Source: Nemertoderma westbladi
Taxonomy: Eukaryota; Xenacoelomorpha; Nemertodermatida; Nemertodermatidae
Direction: 5' to 3'
DNA: 64,000 nt
NCBI GenBank assembly: GCA_032718475.1
Contig: JAUCBJ010001224.1
Span: 18,102-82,101, forward strand
The notes beneath the pieces were generated by a model that saw only the letters and a program-made list of their open reading frames with translations, had not been told where the DNA came from and searched no databases. Both the position numbers and the translations under genes were made by a program. Positions 46,023 through 57,063 of the stretch are shown one piece after another (position 1 is the stretch's first letter; each line of letters begins with the position of its first letter).

Positions 46023-48154
46023 TCAAACACATTTTTTTTTTTTTTTTGAAAATTGCTTCATATACTAACAGTTATAGAGTATTTACTGTACAATTATGTT
46101 GCTATTACGCATCATTTTACCACGTTTAGCTGTCGTCATACAGTCCACATTCTAGACCTGATAAATTGCATTTTCTTGACCTGATTATGATCAACTTTGA
46201 AAAAATGTCTACAAGTTGTCAAAATCACCAGTGGAATTGTGAAGAACATAACTCGATTGTCGAGTGTACTGTACAGTACATTGCATACTGTAGGTCTATA
46301 CTGTAGGTACAGTCAAGGCCTAGATACAGCAGAACACAGTGTAGATCAGTATATTTTTTTAGCTAGTTCGTATTACAAACGAAGAGACAGCAGAAACGAA
46401 TGGGGTGAACCCGACCCGGAGCTGTGACACTCCTCGGCGTGGGCCACGATCTTACGCTCCTGGCCTCCTCAGTGAGGGCAAGTCCAGGTTTGCTGGGTGG
46501 TGGGGACAGGAAGATCAGAAACAGATACATTGAGCGGCTCTTCGCTGAAGGTATACTAGCGCCATTCCGTTCTTTGTATCAGACTAGACGGTTAAAGCTT
46601 ATCTGCATGTATTTACAGCGTAATCAGTACAAGGTCATAATATATGAAATTGAGATTGAAAGAACATATCATTTTTTGTCAAATGCGCTAAAAGTAATAT
46701 TTGACTCTCAACCCCCCTGAGTGTTTTGATTTGCTTATTTGTTCTATTGATGTGCTTATTTTCTCTAATTTCGAGTGATCATCGTAATTGGTAGGATTTG
46801 GTGCATAAATATTTACCGATTTATATTGTAAACACTGATCCCGTTTATTGTATTTTGGTAAGTATTCTGCAAATATTTGATAAACTTATTTACTGGCGGT
46901 GTATAACCAGAGAGTGTAAAGGAGTACTTTTTATATCGTTGTTTATAACTGGTGTATTTGCTGTTTTTTGCTTTCACGTATTTTTGAGTTTTGAACATTA
47001 ACTGATAGCGCCATGTGTGTTGTTGGACCTTGTAAGGCATAGATGTTCGTTTTCTACTGTAAGTCGGGTACAATAGGTAAATCCCCGCGGCAATAATTCT
47101 AGATTGGTCGGGTCAAATAATAGACGGAATCTCAAATTTACCGTAAAACATCTTACTGCAAGTCTGCCTACTGTGAATTACCGGTATCTGATTGCTTGGC
47201 TTCATAGTGTATTAAGTAAATGCTTAATTGTTTTGTAGGCCTCATTTTACCCCCTACAGTATCTTATTCCTATTTCCATTTTTTGGAACACATAAAGTTA
47301 TTTATTTCCTTGTGGGAGGAAATATTGCTTTATTCCCGAAATTACCTTTCATACTTGGTTTTACGGAATTAAAGCGCAGAAGTACGACTGGCCCATCAAC
47401 AATATCCAAAACATAGTCTTTGGATGAATCGTGGGGCACCTCCGTTTCTTTAATCGAGTATCGAACTGTTATTTATCGACTTGCCTTACGTACAGACTTA
47501 TTAGTTCGAATTTTTCAGTCGATCGGAACCACTTTATGCGATCTTAGCCCGTCAACAGTTCGTTATACTCGGCGAAATATACAAGAGTCCAAGGTGGCGT
47601 ATTTTTAGACAATCCCGGGGACGCATTCCACTAACCGTATCTATTGATTTAATTTATGCTATTAACGTTTGTCTCTTGACCGGTTTCGACGTCCTAAACG
47701 TTCGAAACGTTTTGCAAATTCCCTGGTAAATTCCCACAGTCTTATTGTTCTGTCAATTTTGTTTTTTGCGTGTACTACATTAAAGTAAGCTCTAAGTTTA
47801 CACCACTTCTTGTAACGTAGGTACAGTACTTTAGGTATAAGTAACGTTTTATATTATTTTTATAAGTTGTGCGGTTTTTTATTCCGAGATTATTATTCCA
47901 TAATAAATAACAACGGAACTTTTAACCGATATACTGTACATACATATCATCGAGATATTTAATATTTCAGCTCATATATTCCCCATCAGATCCAATATTT
48001 ACACGTTCGTGGGGCCTTCGCGCAGCACGAGGCCAAGTTATGAGATACAAATTTAAATTGAGCGACTGTATCACAAAATCAGGTTTTGAGAAATTTACCC
48101 ACACCACCAATCAATCAAAGAAAGGGGGACAGTACGTGTTCACGCCTTTTAATC

Positions 48155-48155
<1 letters not shown>
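46023..48155. other. No recognisable genes
   Basis: Several 60-100 codon frames occur (for example 46424-46720 and 47228-47608) but none shows family motifs, splice signals or composition that I could support. Confidence 0.45.

Positions 48156-48185
<30 letters not shown>
48156..48185. repeat. Run of 30 C
   Basis: Uninterrupted poly-C, the longest of several G/C runs in the window (18 at 3628, 21 at 6358, 22 at 8408, 17 at 14501). Confidence 0.95.
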
Positions 48186-49151
48186 ACCCTTCCCAACCAC
48201 CAATACATAACCGCGACATCTACCACCCTCGGAAGGGTAGCACGAACTTATTTCCAAACGCACGTTCAATATGCAAAGCCAGGTGGTGTATAGGAATATA
48301 ATCAACGCCGTACTCGTCTTAATTATTATAAGCGTCGTTCAGTAGTTGCGCTCGCCTTGTTTTGTATTTAAATATATTTCCTAAACGCAGACTGACAATC
48401 TTTATAACTATCGATACGTGCAATATGCGAAACCAGGAATGGTTTATAGGAATAATATTAGCAGTGGGCTATAAATGGATCATTTTTTGTTTTGCTTAGG
48501 GCTGAGTTTTTTTATGTTCTATGTTATCTATCTCGATGTAAAATGACAAAAAAATTGGGCTTGGGTCTAACAAAAAAGTGTGCAGATCACTTTTGAGTGT
48601 ATGTCATCTAATACATAGCGTCCGGTTCTAAAATCTTGGACATTTTCTAAGTTTTCACACTTCCTGACAGGGTATGTTATCAAAATTAATAACATTCGAA
48701 CCACAATGGTCGATTAGAACAAGAATAAATTTATTATTTTTTGATATATTGGTTAAAATTTTCTAGGCCAGTTCAATTCAACCGCTAACCGCATTGCTTT
48801 GTATCAGTATGCTAAAAAATGATGAAATTTAGGACAGTGTTTAATTTCATATTGCTGTATGCTATACCATATAGGCCTACCTGCTGTGCATTGTGTCATT
48901 ATAATCTGTAGTGCTTTGTGCCATTATATCTGGTATGCATGCATTCCACATTGTAACACACAACATACCTCAATAAATTTATATTCAAGTTAATTGGGCC
49001 AGTATAGAATGTTGGTTTATATATATTTGATCAGCGGTACTACTACAATAAGGCTATAATATCATAAGGTTGTATTAGTATATTAGATTTAGACTTACAT
49101 TCTTACATTCTCAGACTTACATATCAGTATTGCGTTTAATAACCTAACCTA

Positions 49152-49435
49152 GGGGGTAAACGTTACGCCTACACTTACACACGCCTACAAACAGTTACAC
49201 ACGCCTACAAACAGTTACACACGCCTACACACCTAATTACCAGCCTACCGGTAAGCCAATACATCTGACTGTTGATCCTCAAACTGCCGATTCTCAATTA
49301 AATTATGTATCCCATCTCTAGTTTATTGTTTTGGTAACCTGCTTCTTTACTAACCTGCCTACAAGTAGGTGTAATTGTAAGTGTAGGCGTGTGTAAGTGT
49401 AGGCGTGTGTAAGTGTAGGCGTAGCGTTTACCCCC
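49152..49435. mobile_element. 284-bp MITE with 7-bp target duplication
   Basis: It begins GGGGGTAAACGTTACGCCTA and ends with the inverse TAGGCGTAGCGTTTACCCCC. TAACCTA stands directly on both sides (49145-49151 and 49436-49442). Just inside each end, a short unit TACACTTACACACGCC or its complement is repeated two to three times. The inverted repeats total about 45 bp. No coding capacity. It lies in the leader of the 997-codon gene. Confidence 0.85.
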
Positions 49436-49499
49436 TAACCTAGTAATACTCAACAATCATAAATACTCTCATATTGTTTGTACATCTATATATTCGAAA

Positions 49500-52493
49500 A
49501 TGGATAACAGTAATATGTGGATTGGTGATAAGTTACCCACAATCTATGAGGCAGCAGTGACCATATATCACTATTCTAAGAACAGCAGGTCTAACAAAAG
49601 ATCAAGCATTGTGAACAGTTATGCAAATGCAGTTCGTGATATGTGGGTTCATAGTTTTGATGAAAAGTTTGTTTTATCTATATCATCAATTCGCCGCAAG
49701 CTTGACAATGTAATGCATGACTATGAAAACAGGGTCAGATGCTCCCACAAAAACTCATCTATTCGTGTTCGAAATAAACTATGGATGAATATGGATCTTC
49801 CACAGCCAAAGAGAGGGCCACGTAAGGTCATTAAGATCTCATCACTTTTTGACATTGGTAGGAACATGGATCAGTTATCTGGTGATGAAGCCATATTTTA
49901 TCAAGATCAATGTGGTGAAAGGAATCATCTCTTAAGTCAGGAAGTAGATTGGGTTTATGAGGAAGAAAAGACAGCAATGCAACAGGAAGAAATAAGAAAT
50001 GAAAATGAATTTCAAGAGGAGTTGGAGTTTATAAATGAAGATTTGGAGGTTACTCCGATTTCTAAGAGAATGAGGCATTTTGATACTCCAGTGACTACTG
50101 AAAAAGAATGCCAAGCTGATATAAATATGACACCAACCATCCGTAAATCTAGAAATACCACTCATGAGATAAGAGATGCAATTGCTACAGTTAGTTATAA
50201 GGCTGCAATTTCTGTTGCAAAAGCTCGCATTGTAACACAGGTGGTTTGCGATAAGTTGTATGGTCACCAGTACCACCTTCAACAACCATCAGAAACTTCT
50301 GGTGAATCATGTTCTAAAAAACCGCGAACCTTGGACGATTATAAACTATATGAAAAAGTCCTGCCTTCTGCTAAATCAATCAACAATTTCAAACATAAAA
50401 AGGCACTCTGCCAGGAAGTATCAGCTGCTAGGTCTATTTTGAACAAGAAGATTACTACAAAATTGACTCTACACTATGACACAACGAAGAGAAGTAGAAT
50501 AGATGGTGATTGGCCTTGCCTTATGTTGAATTTTTGTGATGATATCCCTGCTGAGTGTAAGATGATCCCTTTACGCCCTCTTTTCTTTGCGTTTGAAGAT
50601 AGGGATCAGATTGTGGCACTTATTGTTGAGACCATGAAAAGACTTCAAGCAGCTGCCAATAACCCCAGTTGGAATGTTGTCCGAATCTGGGAGCAGATAG
50701 ATGCCCTGATGACAGATGCTGTAAGTAAAAATCTCGATATAGAGACAGGAGTAGCAGAGAAACTTGGTTCACAGCATGTGCCATACCATTTGCTTTGCAA
50801 GTCTCACACATGTGAACGTTTAGATGCAGATAACCTTACAACCTTGGCTTTGATTGAGAATCAGATTGGCCTTCGTGAGCTGATTTTGAAGAGAGAGCCA
50901 TTGTTAAAGCCATTTCTTAGGCAGAACAAATCTGTTGTTGAAACAGCTCTAACAGCTTTTCTTAAACTTGTAGCACATGAGGGAGATGGAAAGACAACAT
51001 CATTAGCAGAGCAGTTTGATTTGATTCTTGAGGGGGCTGGGGTACACAAATCATTCAGCCTGTACAAAGAGAAGCGCTTTACTAGACTCGGATACCAGTC
51101 AGGGGCAGTCTATGATTCCATTCCTTATCTAAAAATACTAGTGGCAGAAACACCACTAAATAATCTTCTCATACGAGCATGTAGAATTTATCTTGAATGT
51201 GATTTCATAATTGCAGAATTGAAGGCTCTTGCTAATTTCACATATATGGTAACAATGCCTTTCCTCAACTGCATCGAGAGATCAAGTCAAGATTTGCTAG
51301 TTAACATCCTCCCCAAGTTATGCAATGACCTTTCTGATAAGAAGACAAACACACTTCTTAAATACCATGTAGAGTGGACACATGTAAACATGAAAGACAT
51401 TGCCCCACAAAGTGATCTCGACCATCATCTTCTTGGAGAGATGTGTCTACAGGCTAGCAGAGGTGTAGAATTGCAGTGTAAGCGGGAGTATTGGAATAGT
51501 GAACCTGGTGTTTCACGAGCAACTTCTATACATGCGCTGACTGTAGATGAACGGAAGAATCTGCCTACAAACAACCTGAATGCAGAGAGGTACTTAGCTA
51601 AGTTTGGATATATTGCAGCCCAGTCAGCCCAACATTCTAACAGGCTATTCAAGGCAAAGAGAATCAAAGATGACCTTATGTTTACATACAAGTTTGTTGA
51701 TGAGGTTGAAATGTCTACTATTGCTGTCTTAAAACACCTAGATTCTATGGAGGTAACTTGGAGTAATAAACAGAAGGAGAAGAAGAAGCAACGCTTGAAA
51801 GAGAACTTGGAAAAGAAAGTAAGGGCCAATGATTTTGTTGATCAGCTACTTGTGAAATGTAAAGAACATGGAGGACCAGTTACATCTGTCAAAGAACTGA
51901 AAGTGCTTTCCAGTAGGGAATCTTCTCAGCTAAAGGCCTTCTTGAGACAAGAAATACAATATCAGCGAGTCACTCATCAACATGATTCAGATGCACGTAG
52001 GGAACTTTATAAGGTCAACAAACTGTCTGAGAATGAGATGATTGAGAATCTAGCTGTGATTCTTGGTGATGACTTCCAAGCAGAAGAAGCAATTGTGTTT
52101 CCATGTGAGGATGAGATAATGGAAAAATTGACAGGAACCATTGCCACTGTTCAGGGGGCAGAGCAGATCTCACAGAGTGAATCTGCATTCCAAGCAAACC
52201 AACCACTTGCTGTTATCTGGGATGAAGGGATAATGAAACTATGGTATATTGGGTTTTACATTGATGGTAATGAGGATGGAACTTTCCGAGTAGATCACTT
52301 GATACGTCTTAGATCTGGAGATGATTCACTCTGGCAGCGACCATCCGGCTCTGATGACATCCAGGACACTATAGAACAGCAGATTGTGCCTATTGAAGTT
52401 ATAGGTACCTGGGACTTTTCAAAGAGAAAGCCTTGTTTTGTAATAAATAATGCGCCTGAAATACAAGAAATGTTTTATGAAATATGCCAATAA
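49500..52493 (+). CDS. 997-residue ORF of the TIR transposon, putative DDE-type transposase
   Basis: A single uninterrupted frame from ATG at 49500 to TAA at 52493 with normal codon use. Residues 1-110 are basic and may bind DNA. Residues 130-180 are acidic. From about 320: LTLHYDTTKRSRIDGDWPCL (Asp327), then IDALMTDAVSKNLDIETGVA (Asp406), then YHLLCKSHTCERLDADNL with Cys/His residues, a layout like a DDE nuclease with a D..D pair and a CxxH insertion. Around 756-795 is a Lys/Glu-rich probable coiled coil. The last 100 residues (AVIWDEGIMKLWYIGFYIDG, FRVDHLI, IEVIGTWDFS) look like a small beta-barrel reader domain. I recall similar uncharacterised proteins in cnidarians and other invertebrates but cannot name the superfamily. 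Flanking inverted repeats make transposase the likeliest role. Possible poly(A) signals (AATAAA) near 52690-52715. Confidence 0.65.
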   Translation: MDNSNMWIGDKLPTIYEAAVTIYHYSKNSRSNKRSSIVNSYANAVRDMWVHSFDEKFVLSISSIRRKLDNVMHDYENRVRCSHKNSSIRVRNKLWMNMDLPQPKRGPRKVIKISSLFDIGRNMDQLSGDEAIFYQDQCGERNHLLSQEVDWVYEEEKTAMQQEEIRNENEFQEELEFINEDLEVTPISKRMRHFDTPVTTEKECQADINMTPTIRKSRNTTHEIRDAIATVSYKAAISVAKARIVTQVVCDKLYGHQYHLQQPSETSGESCSKKPRTLDDYKLYEKVLPSAKSINNFKHKKALCQEVSAARSILNKKITTKLTLHYDTTKRSRIDGDWPCLMLNFCDDIPAECKMIPLRPLFFAFEDRDQIVALIVETMKRLQAAANNPSWNVVRIWEQIDALMTDAVSKNLDIETGVAEKLGSQHVPYHLLCKSHTCERLDADNLTTLALIENQIGLRELILKREPLLKPFLRQNKSVVETALTAFLKLVAHEGDGKTTSLAEQFDLILEGAGVHKSFSLYKEKRFTRLGYQSGAVYDSIPYLKILVAETPLNNLLIRACRIYLECDFIIAELKALANFTYMVTMPFLNCIERSSQDLLVNILPKLCNDLSDKKTNTLLKYHVEWTHVNMKDIAPQSDLDHHLLGEMCLQASRGVELQCKREYWNSEPGVSRATSIHALTVDERKNLPTNNLNAERYLAKFGYIAAQSAQHSNRLFKAKRIKDDLMFTYKFVDEVEMSTIAVLKHLDSMEVTWSNKQKEKKKQRLKENLEKKVRANDFVDQLLVKCKEHGGPVTSVKELKVLSSRESSQLKAFLRQEIQYQRVTHQHDSDARRELYKVNKLSENEMIENLAVILGDDFQAEEAIVFPCEDEIMEKLTGTIATVQGAEQISQSESAFQANQPLAVIWDEGIMKLWYIGFYIDGNEDGTFRVDHLIRLRSGDDSLWQRPSGSDDIQDTIEQQIVPIEVIGTWDFSKRKPCFVINNAPEIQEMFYEICQ

Positions 52494-53055
52494 CTGATCA
52501 ATTGTACCTCCATAATGGTTTGTTTGTTCATTAATATGCTGTGTATTTCGAATTTTATAATTAACATATTGAATATGTGCCTTAACTAATGTAATTTTTA
52601 GAGCAAGAATCTACTCTTAGTGATAGATAAACAATACCCACTAAACAGGTAAACACACACTAAGCACTATAAACAGATGTTTTGTTGCAAATAAACTAAA
52701 ACACGAGATAAAATAAACTTTCTAGATATATTAACATACACCTACCCACCTACTTATGATTGCCATTCTAAAGAGCCTAAAATCAGAACAATACACCCAG
52801 TAGAAGGGCATTATTCATCGCCTTCGCGACTATTATAATAGTTGTTATGACATCACTAAAGAGCTCTGCACACTTTTTTATTGGACACTAGGAATAAAAT
52901 ATGTTTATTTCATGTTGAGATAGATTATGAGGAACAATTAAAAAATCAGCCCTAAGGAAAACAGTAACATTTTAATTTTGACCACTCGTATAGCCCACTG
53001 CTATTTTAATGCAATATTTATTATCTTATCTGAATATTAAACTATTTACCTTTAG

Positions 53056-53277
53056 GCAAAAATGGTTCACAATTGCCGTGGGCCATTGTGCCAGGGTATC
53101 TATGGAGATTACGGATCCTGCCCTTGTTTCCGCACATCAAAGATGGGGCAGAAGCACTGGATAATCGAATGCGACGTCATATTAGACGTTTATGATAAAG
53201 ATGGGGATAGGGTAATACCTATCCCCTTTTCGTCGGCTGGATTTACAAAGCAGTTTATAGCCGAGGAGGATATGGTT
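53056..53277 (+). CDS. Exon-like block 1 of an unrecognised gene
   Basis: A TTTACCTTTAG acceptor precedes it and GTT/GTAAGT, an ideal donor, ends it at 53277 (phase 0). From ATG at 53062 it encodes 72 residues: MVHNCRGPLCQGIYGDYGSC with CPCF, then HWIIECDVILDVYDKDGDRV and GFTKQFIAEEDMV. The four cysteines (C-x4-C...C-x-C) could bind a metal, and the second half looks like beta strands. The acceptor is only 54 bp beyond the right end of the 4.5-kb transposon. Function unknown. Confidence 0.5.
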
Positions 53278-53866
53278 GTAAGTATTCCCTACTGAAAGTA
53301 TAAAATTTTCCGTTATACGGTGTTTTAAGTTTCTAAATGAAAAATTTTTGGAGTAGACCTATTTAATTTTGATGTTAAAAATAATTATATTATAATTTAC
53401 TTAAACCAAATACATATTACATTATTTTAGAGGATTATTTTCATTATAATAAACTAATAAACTTAATTACATGTGATTTTAAATAATTAGAAAAAATTAT
53501 AATTATACAAAGCTTGTATTCCTATTTTAGTGTATAGGGGTGTATGTGTTTGAGTAGATTAGAATTGATAATGATTTTCGTAACTTAACAATTATCTTTA
53601 TATTAATAACTACACTCCCATCCATACTTTAGTATTGGGGGAAGGTTTAACAAATATTGTATTTGTCATTGGTCACTTAAAATTATGATGCACATCTGCT
53701 ACATCTATTACTGTATATCAAGACTCTGTAAATAAGAGTCAGTACTCACTCAAGTTATTACATTAATAATTATTTTTATTTAAAAAATTAGTCGAAGAAT
53801 TAGCAATACTAAGAAATAATTACTTAATCTTATTTAATCTTTAATCTCATTATCATATAATTAATA

Positions 53867-54045
53867 ATGAATAATCTTCCCACGAAAGTGAAATCAGTTG
53901 TAGCCAGGGGAGGGACATCAACGAACTCCTTCATCGAAGCCGTAATACTACACATATCAAACGGTGTAAAAAAGAAAAGAGATCGGAAAGGAGAACCGCC
54001 GTCAAAGAAGTTCCGATTAAATTACAACACTATGGTGTTTATGAT
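53867..54045 (+). CDS. Exon-like block 2 of an unrecognised gene
   Basis: From ATG 53867 it encodes MNNLPTKVKSVVARGGTSTN, SFIEAVILHISNGVKKKRDR and KGEPPSKKFRLNYNTMVFM, ending in ATGAT/GTAAGT (donor at 54046, phase 2). Copies at 57064 and 57855 differ mostly at third codon positions, suggesting the protein was under selection. No acceptor in phase with block 1 is obvious, so the ATG may be a true start and block 1 may belong to another transcript. Confidence 0.55.
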
Positions 54046-54315
54046 GTAAGTGTTTCTATATAATATGTGATAATTTATGTTTATGTGGGTATCAAAATTT
54101 AATTTACACTATTGTATACGTTAATATTAAATATTATAAAGAATAAGTATAGGTTTTTGTAAATAATAGATATGAAATATATATTTCCAGGGCGGGATTA
54201 CATTATTTTCCACAATAAAAATTAAGTAATGACCCAGTATCGAACTCATTACTTCTAGCTCTAAAGTTAGGCGCTTTACCAAATGAGTACATTATTTAAT
54301 TTATATTGTCTATAG

Positions 54316-54592
54316 AGATCTCTCTTCCGGTGAAACGTTCGCTGTCATAAATCCAAAGGGAATCGACAGCGATCGTTTTTTTGTCGCTGGTCTTGTCATT
54401 GGTGCGGCCGTACGACTGATGGAACCTTCTTTCAGAGGAAAGAGAAACCATAACATTCCTCTGATAAGTTGTAACTCCTCCACTGCAGTGTTGGCCGCAC
54501 CAACGGTAAACGTCGTCATCACCGATTTCACACCAGAGAATGATGATATGACTGGGTTTACGCTAGAAGTACATAATCTAAACATTGATGGG
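54316..54592 (+). CDS. Exon-like block 3, possible OB-fold
   Basis: TGTCTATAG acceptor at 54315 and GGG/GTAAGT donor at 54593. In frame with block 2 it gives DLSSGETFAVINPKGIDSDR, FFVAGLVIGAAVRLMEPSFR, GKRNHNIPLISCNSSTAVLA, then TVNVVITDFTPENDD and EVHNLNIDG, 92 residues without a stop. The pattern G-x-A-V-x-L...RNHNIPLISCNSST resembles the nucleic-acid-binding OB folds of replication protein A large subunits, but this is a judgement by eye. The next exon was not found. The region beyond is filled by a SINE and a LINE. Confidence 0.5.
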
Positions 54593-54875
54593 GTAAGTTA
54601 AGGGCTGATATAACTTCAGTACATTAAATAATTGATAAAGGCTAAAGTCGATTTATAAACAAGAAGACAACTAAAATTGGCAGGTTAAACTGCTAAAGGT
54701 CTAAAAGCGCGAACAATAGTAGTTCTTATAAGATATTGGTCTATAAGTTCAGAGCACCCGACAGAATCAATACTAAATAATATAATATAGTGAGATAAAT
54801 TTGTATTAAAGTTTAAGATTGATAATATAAGATACATAGAAGATACATATAAGATACATCACACAAGACACAAGA
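54593..54875. other. Intron-like, AT-rich
   Basis: No feature apart from AAGATACATATAAGATACAT repeats just before the SINE. Confidence 0.4.
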
Positions 54876-55150
54876 GGCGGGGTAGCTCAGTTGGTTGAGC
54901 GCCGGGCCTGCAATCTAGTGGTTGTAGGTTCAGCCCCACCAGTTCCACTCAGCCTTTCATCCACTGGGGTCGATAAAATGAGTACCAGTTAAATTACTGG
55001 GAGAAAATCATGGGATAGGAGTAGCGCCCACCCCTACAGTCGGGTAGCAGCTATCGAAAGAGGAGCTTTCGGGTCGCCTCTGGCCTCGGCAGACTGTTTG
55101 CTTGCTTGATAAGATACATATAAGATATATATGACATACATATAAGATAC
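54876..55150 (+). mobile_element. tRNA-derived SINE
   Basis: The head 54876-54940 is tRNA-like: box A TAGCTCAGTTGGTTGAGCG, a loop CTGCAAT (anticodon GCA, as in Cys tRNA) and box B GGTTCAGCCCC. It is followed by a non-tRNA body with CTTTCATCCACTGGGGTCGA and AAATGAGTACCAGT, then GGGTCGCCTCTGGCCTCGGC and a tail of ATAAGATACAT repeats. The central GGGGTCGATAAA..AGTACCAGT block resembles the conserved core of SINEs described from cephalopods and other invertebrates (from memory). Internal promoter boxes imply RNA polymerase III transcription. Confidence 0.75.
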
Positions 55151-55154
55151 ATAT

Positions 55155-56790
55155 GGTACATATTGGACCACGTGGTGTGTTCTGGAATGTTAGATAATAA
55201 GATTAAATCTATTAGTATTTCGTATGACAGTACAGTAGATGACCATATGCCAATATATTTCACAATTGATTTAGAAGCGCTACTTGTTGGTAATGGTGAC
55301 GCTGATGATAGTAAACCGGGTGTAACTTTTTCTACAGGACCTGATTGGGACAAAGTTAAAGCGGCGGAAATAAATACATACGCCAGTTAAGTTGATTCAA
55401 ACTTGAGTGATTACACAAAGTTTGAATCAGAGCTTAGTAGTTGTAATGATACCAGAGCTGTAATTGTGTAAAATGTAAATGTGCCATTGACTCACTTTAT
55501 GCGCATATTGTAAATGGTTTAATTTCAGCGGGTGACAAAGCGTTTAAAAGTAAAAATAATTCAAAGAGTAATAACATTAATCACATTCCAGGGTGGAATG
55601 ACCTGGTAAAGGAGCTCCACCATAAAGCAAGGCAATCTTTTTTGAGTTGGAGGTCGGCCGGGTCTCCAAAGCAAGGAATAATATTTTCTCAATATATTAA
55701 GGATAAAGCTAATTTTAAAAGAGTTTTAACTGCAAGCGACAAGAGAATAAAATTCGTGATGACAAATTAGCCGAAGCCATACTGGCTACTACGTCAGGCA
55801 ACATAAAGCAATTTTGGTCTGAAGTTTCAAAACGGTGCAATAAACCCTCACCTGCTCCTAATGTTGTAGATGGGGTTACAGGTGCTGTGGAAGTCTGTGA
55901 ATTGTGGAAAAAACACTTTGGTAATATTTTCAATTGTGTTAATGACGACTCTGATAAGGAATTTGTAGACAAGTCGATTTCAAGCAGTTTAAATAAAGAA
56001 AGTTTAAAGTTTTCTCGGAACGATATTTTTGATGCTATCTATAGTTTAAATGTAGGCAAGGCATATGGCCCTGATTGTATTGTTGGTGAATATTTTTCTT
56101 TCGGGTGGTTACAAAGGGAACCAAACAGGGCGGTATTCTTTCGCCAAATCTTTTTACAGTGTATATGGACGACTTAAGTAGGGAACTTACTGGTACTGGA
56201 ATTGGTGCATTAATTGGTAATACAAGAATAAATCACTATATGGCAGAGCAAATATGTTGGCTAGTAAATTTAGTCACTGCACACTAAGGGTTAAATGTTG
56301 CTTATTTCGAGCTTATTGCACTCAAATATACTGTTGTGCACTATGGGCACAACAGAATTATTCAAATAAAGTGTTTAATAAAATCGCTGTAGGGTACAAC
56401 AATGCTGCTAGAATAATATTTAAGATACCACGTGTAACCAATGAAGTAGCCACTAGTATGTCACTGTCATTAGGTAAACTAGATTTGCCTATGTTTTGCC
56501 ATATTATTTTTAATGCTAGGACAAGTTTTAGAAAACGTATATTTTCGTCTGATAATACAATTTTAAGTGCTATTTATAACAACTGCCGTACCGTATCTAG
56601 AATTTTTAGAAGCGCTGAAACTTAGCGTTAATATAAATATATTTTACTATTTTTACTTATGTCAAAAAAAATAATATAATTGTTACCTTGTGCTCTATAA
56701 TACTTAAATTAACTGTGCATATGTGCCGTTTCGTAATATGTATAATTCGATTATGGCATGAATTAAAAGATTAATAATAATAAATAAATA
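55155..56790 (+). pseudogene. LINE C with two internal deletions
   Basis: It begins in the apurinic-type endonuclease (LDHVVCSGMLDNKIKSISIS, YDSTVDDHMPIYF). After stops it has FWSEVSKRCNKPSPAPNVVD and DAIYSLNVGKAYGPDCIVGE (early RT), then jumps to VTKGTKQGGILSPNLFTVYM (RT motif B). It jumps again to the thumb/C-terminus (FRAYCTQIYCCALWAQQNYS, FKIPRVTNEVATSM). Both catalytic aspartate blocks of the RT are lost. The 3' UTR ends AGATTAATAATAATAAATAA near 56785. Same family as the insertion at 24.9 kb. Confidence 0.8.
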
Positions 56791-57063
56791 CATGTATACA
56801 TAGAAAAAAAACAAGAGTAAGATTATAACAATTTCATAAAATAATGAAGAAAACTAATATCTATTAGCAGAAGGAATAAATAGCTGAAACATTTCTAGGA
56901 GTGTCGATCGCATTACATATTAAAGCTTAAACATATAAATATATCGGAGCGGTGAAATGTATTCAGGGCAATATGATGCCTATATTTCTGTATTTATACA
57001 GTAGCAATACTAAGAAATAATTACTTAATCTCATTTAATCTTTAATCTCATTATCGTATAATA

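Larger units (their letters stand above)
48461..53001 (+). mobile_element. 4.5-kb TIR DNA transposon, unassigned superfamily
   Basis: The left end GCAGTGGGCTATA (48461-48473) is repeated inverted at the right end (TATAGCCCACTGC, 52989-53001). Similarity continues inward in patches: TTAGGGCTGA (48497) with TCAGCCCTAA (52946), TCTATCTC with GAGATAGA, AAAAAGTGTGCAGA (48572) with TCTGCACACTTTTT (52864), and ATGTCATC with GACATC-type matches. The inverted repeats are therefore about 150 bp and imperfect. Each end abuts TA, compatible with a TA target. One long ORF lies between. A smaller MITE is nested in the 5' part. Confidence 0.75.

Noticed and set aside
46197-46720. Overlapping ORFs of 76 and 98 codons
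   Set aside because: No recognisable domain or exon borders; likely chance frames.
47228-47608. Two consecutive 62-codon plus-strand frames
   Set aside because: No family motif, no splice signals that join them, and no homologous copy in the window.
54876-54940. A functional Cys tRNA gene
   Set aside because: It is fused to a SINE body and has mismatches in stems, so it is the tRNA-derived head of a SINE.
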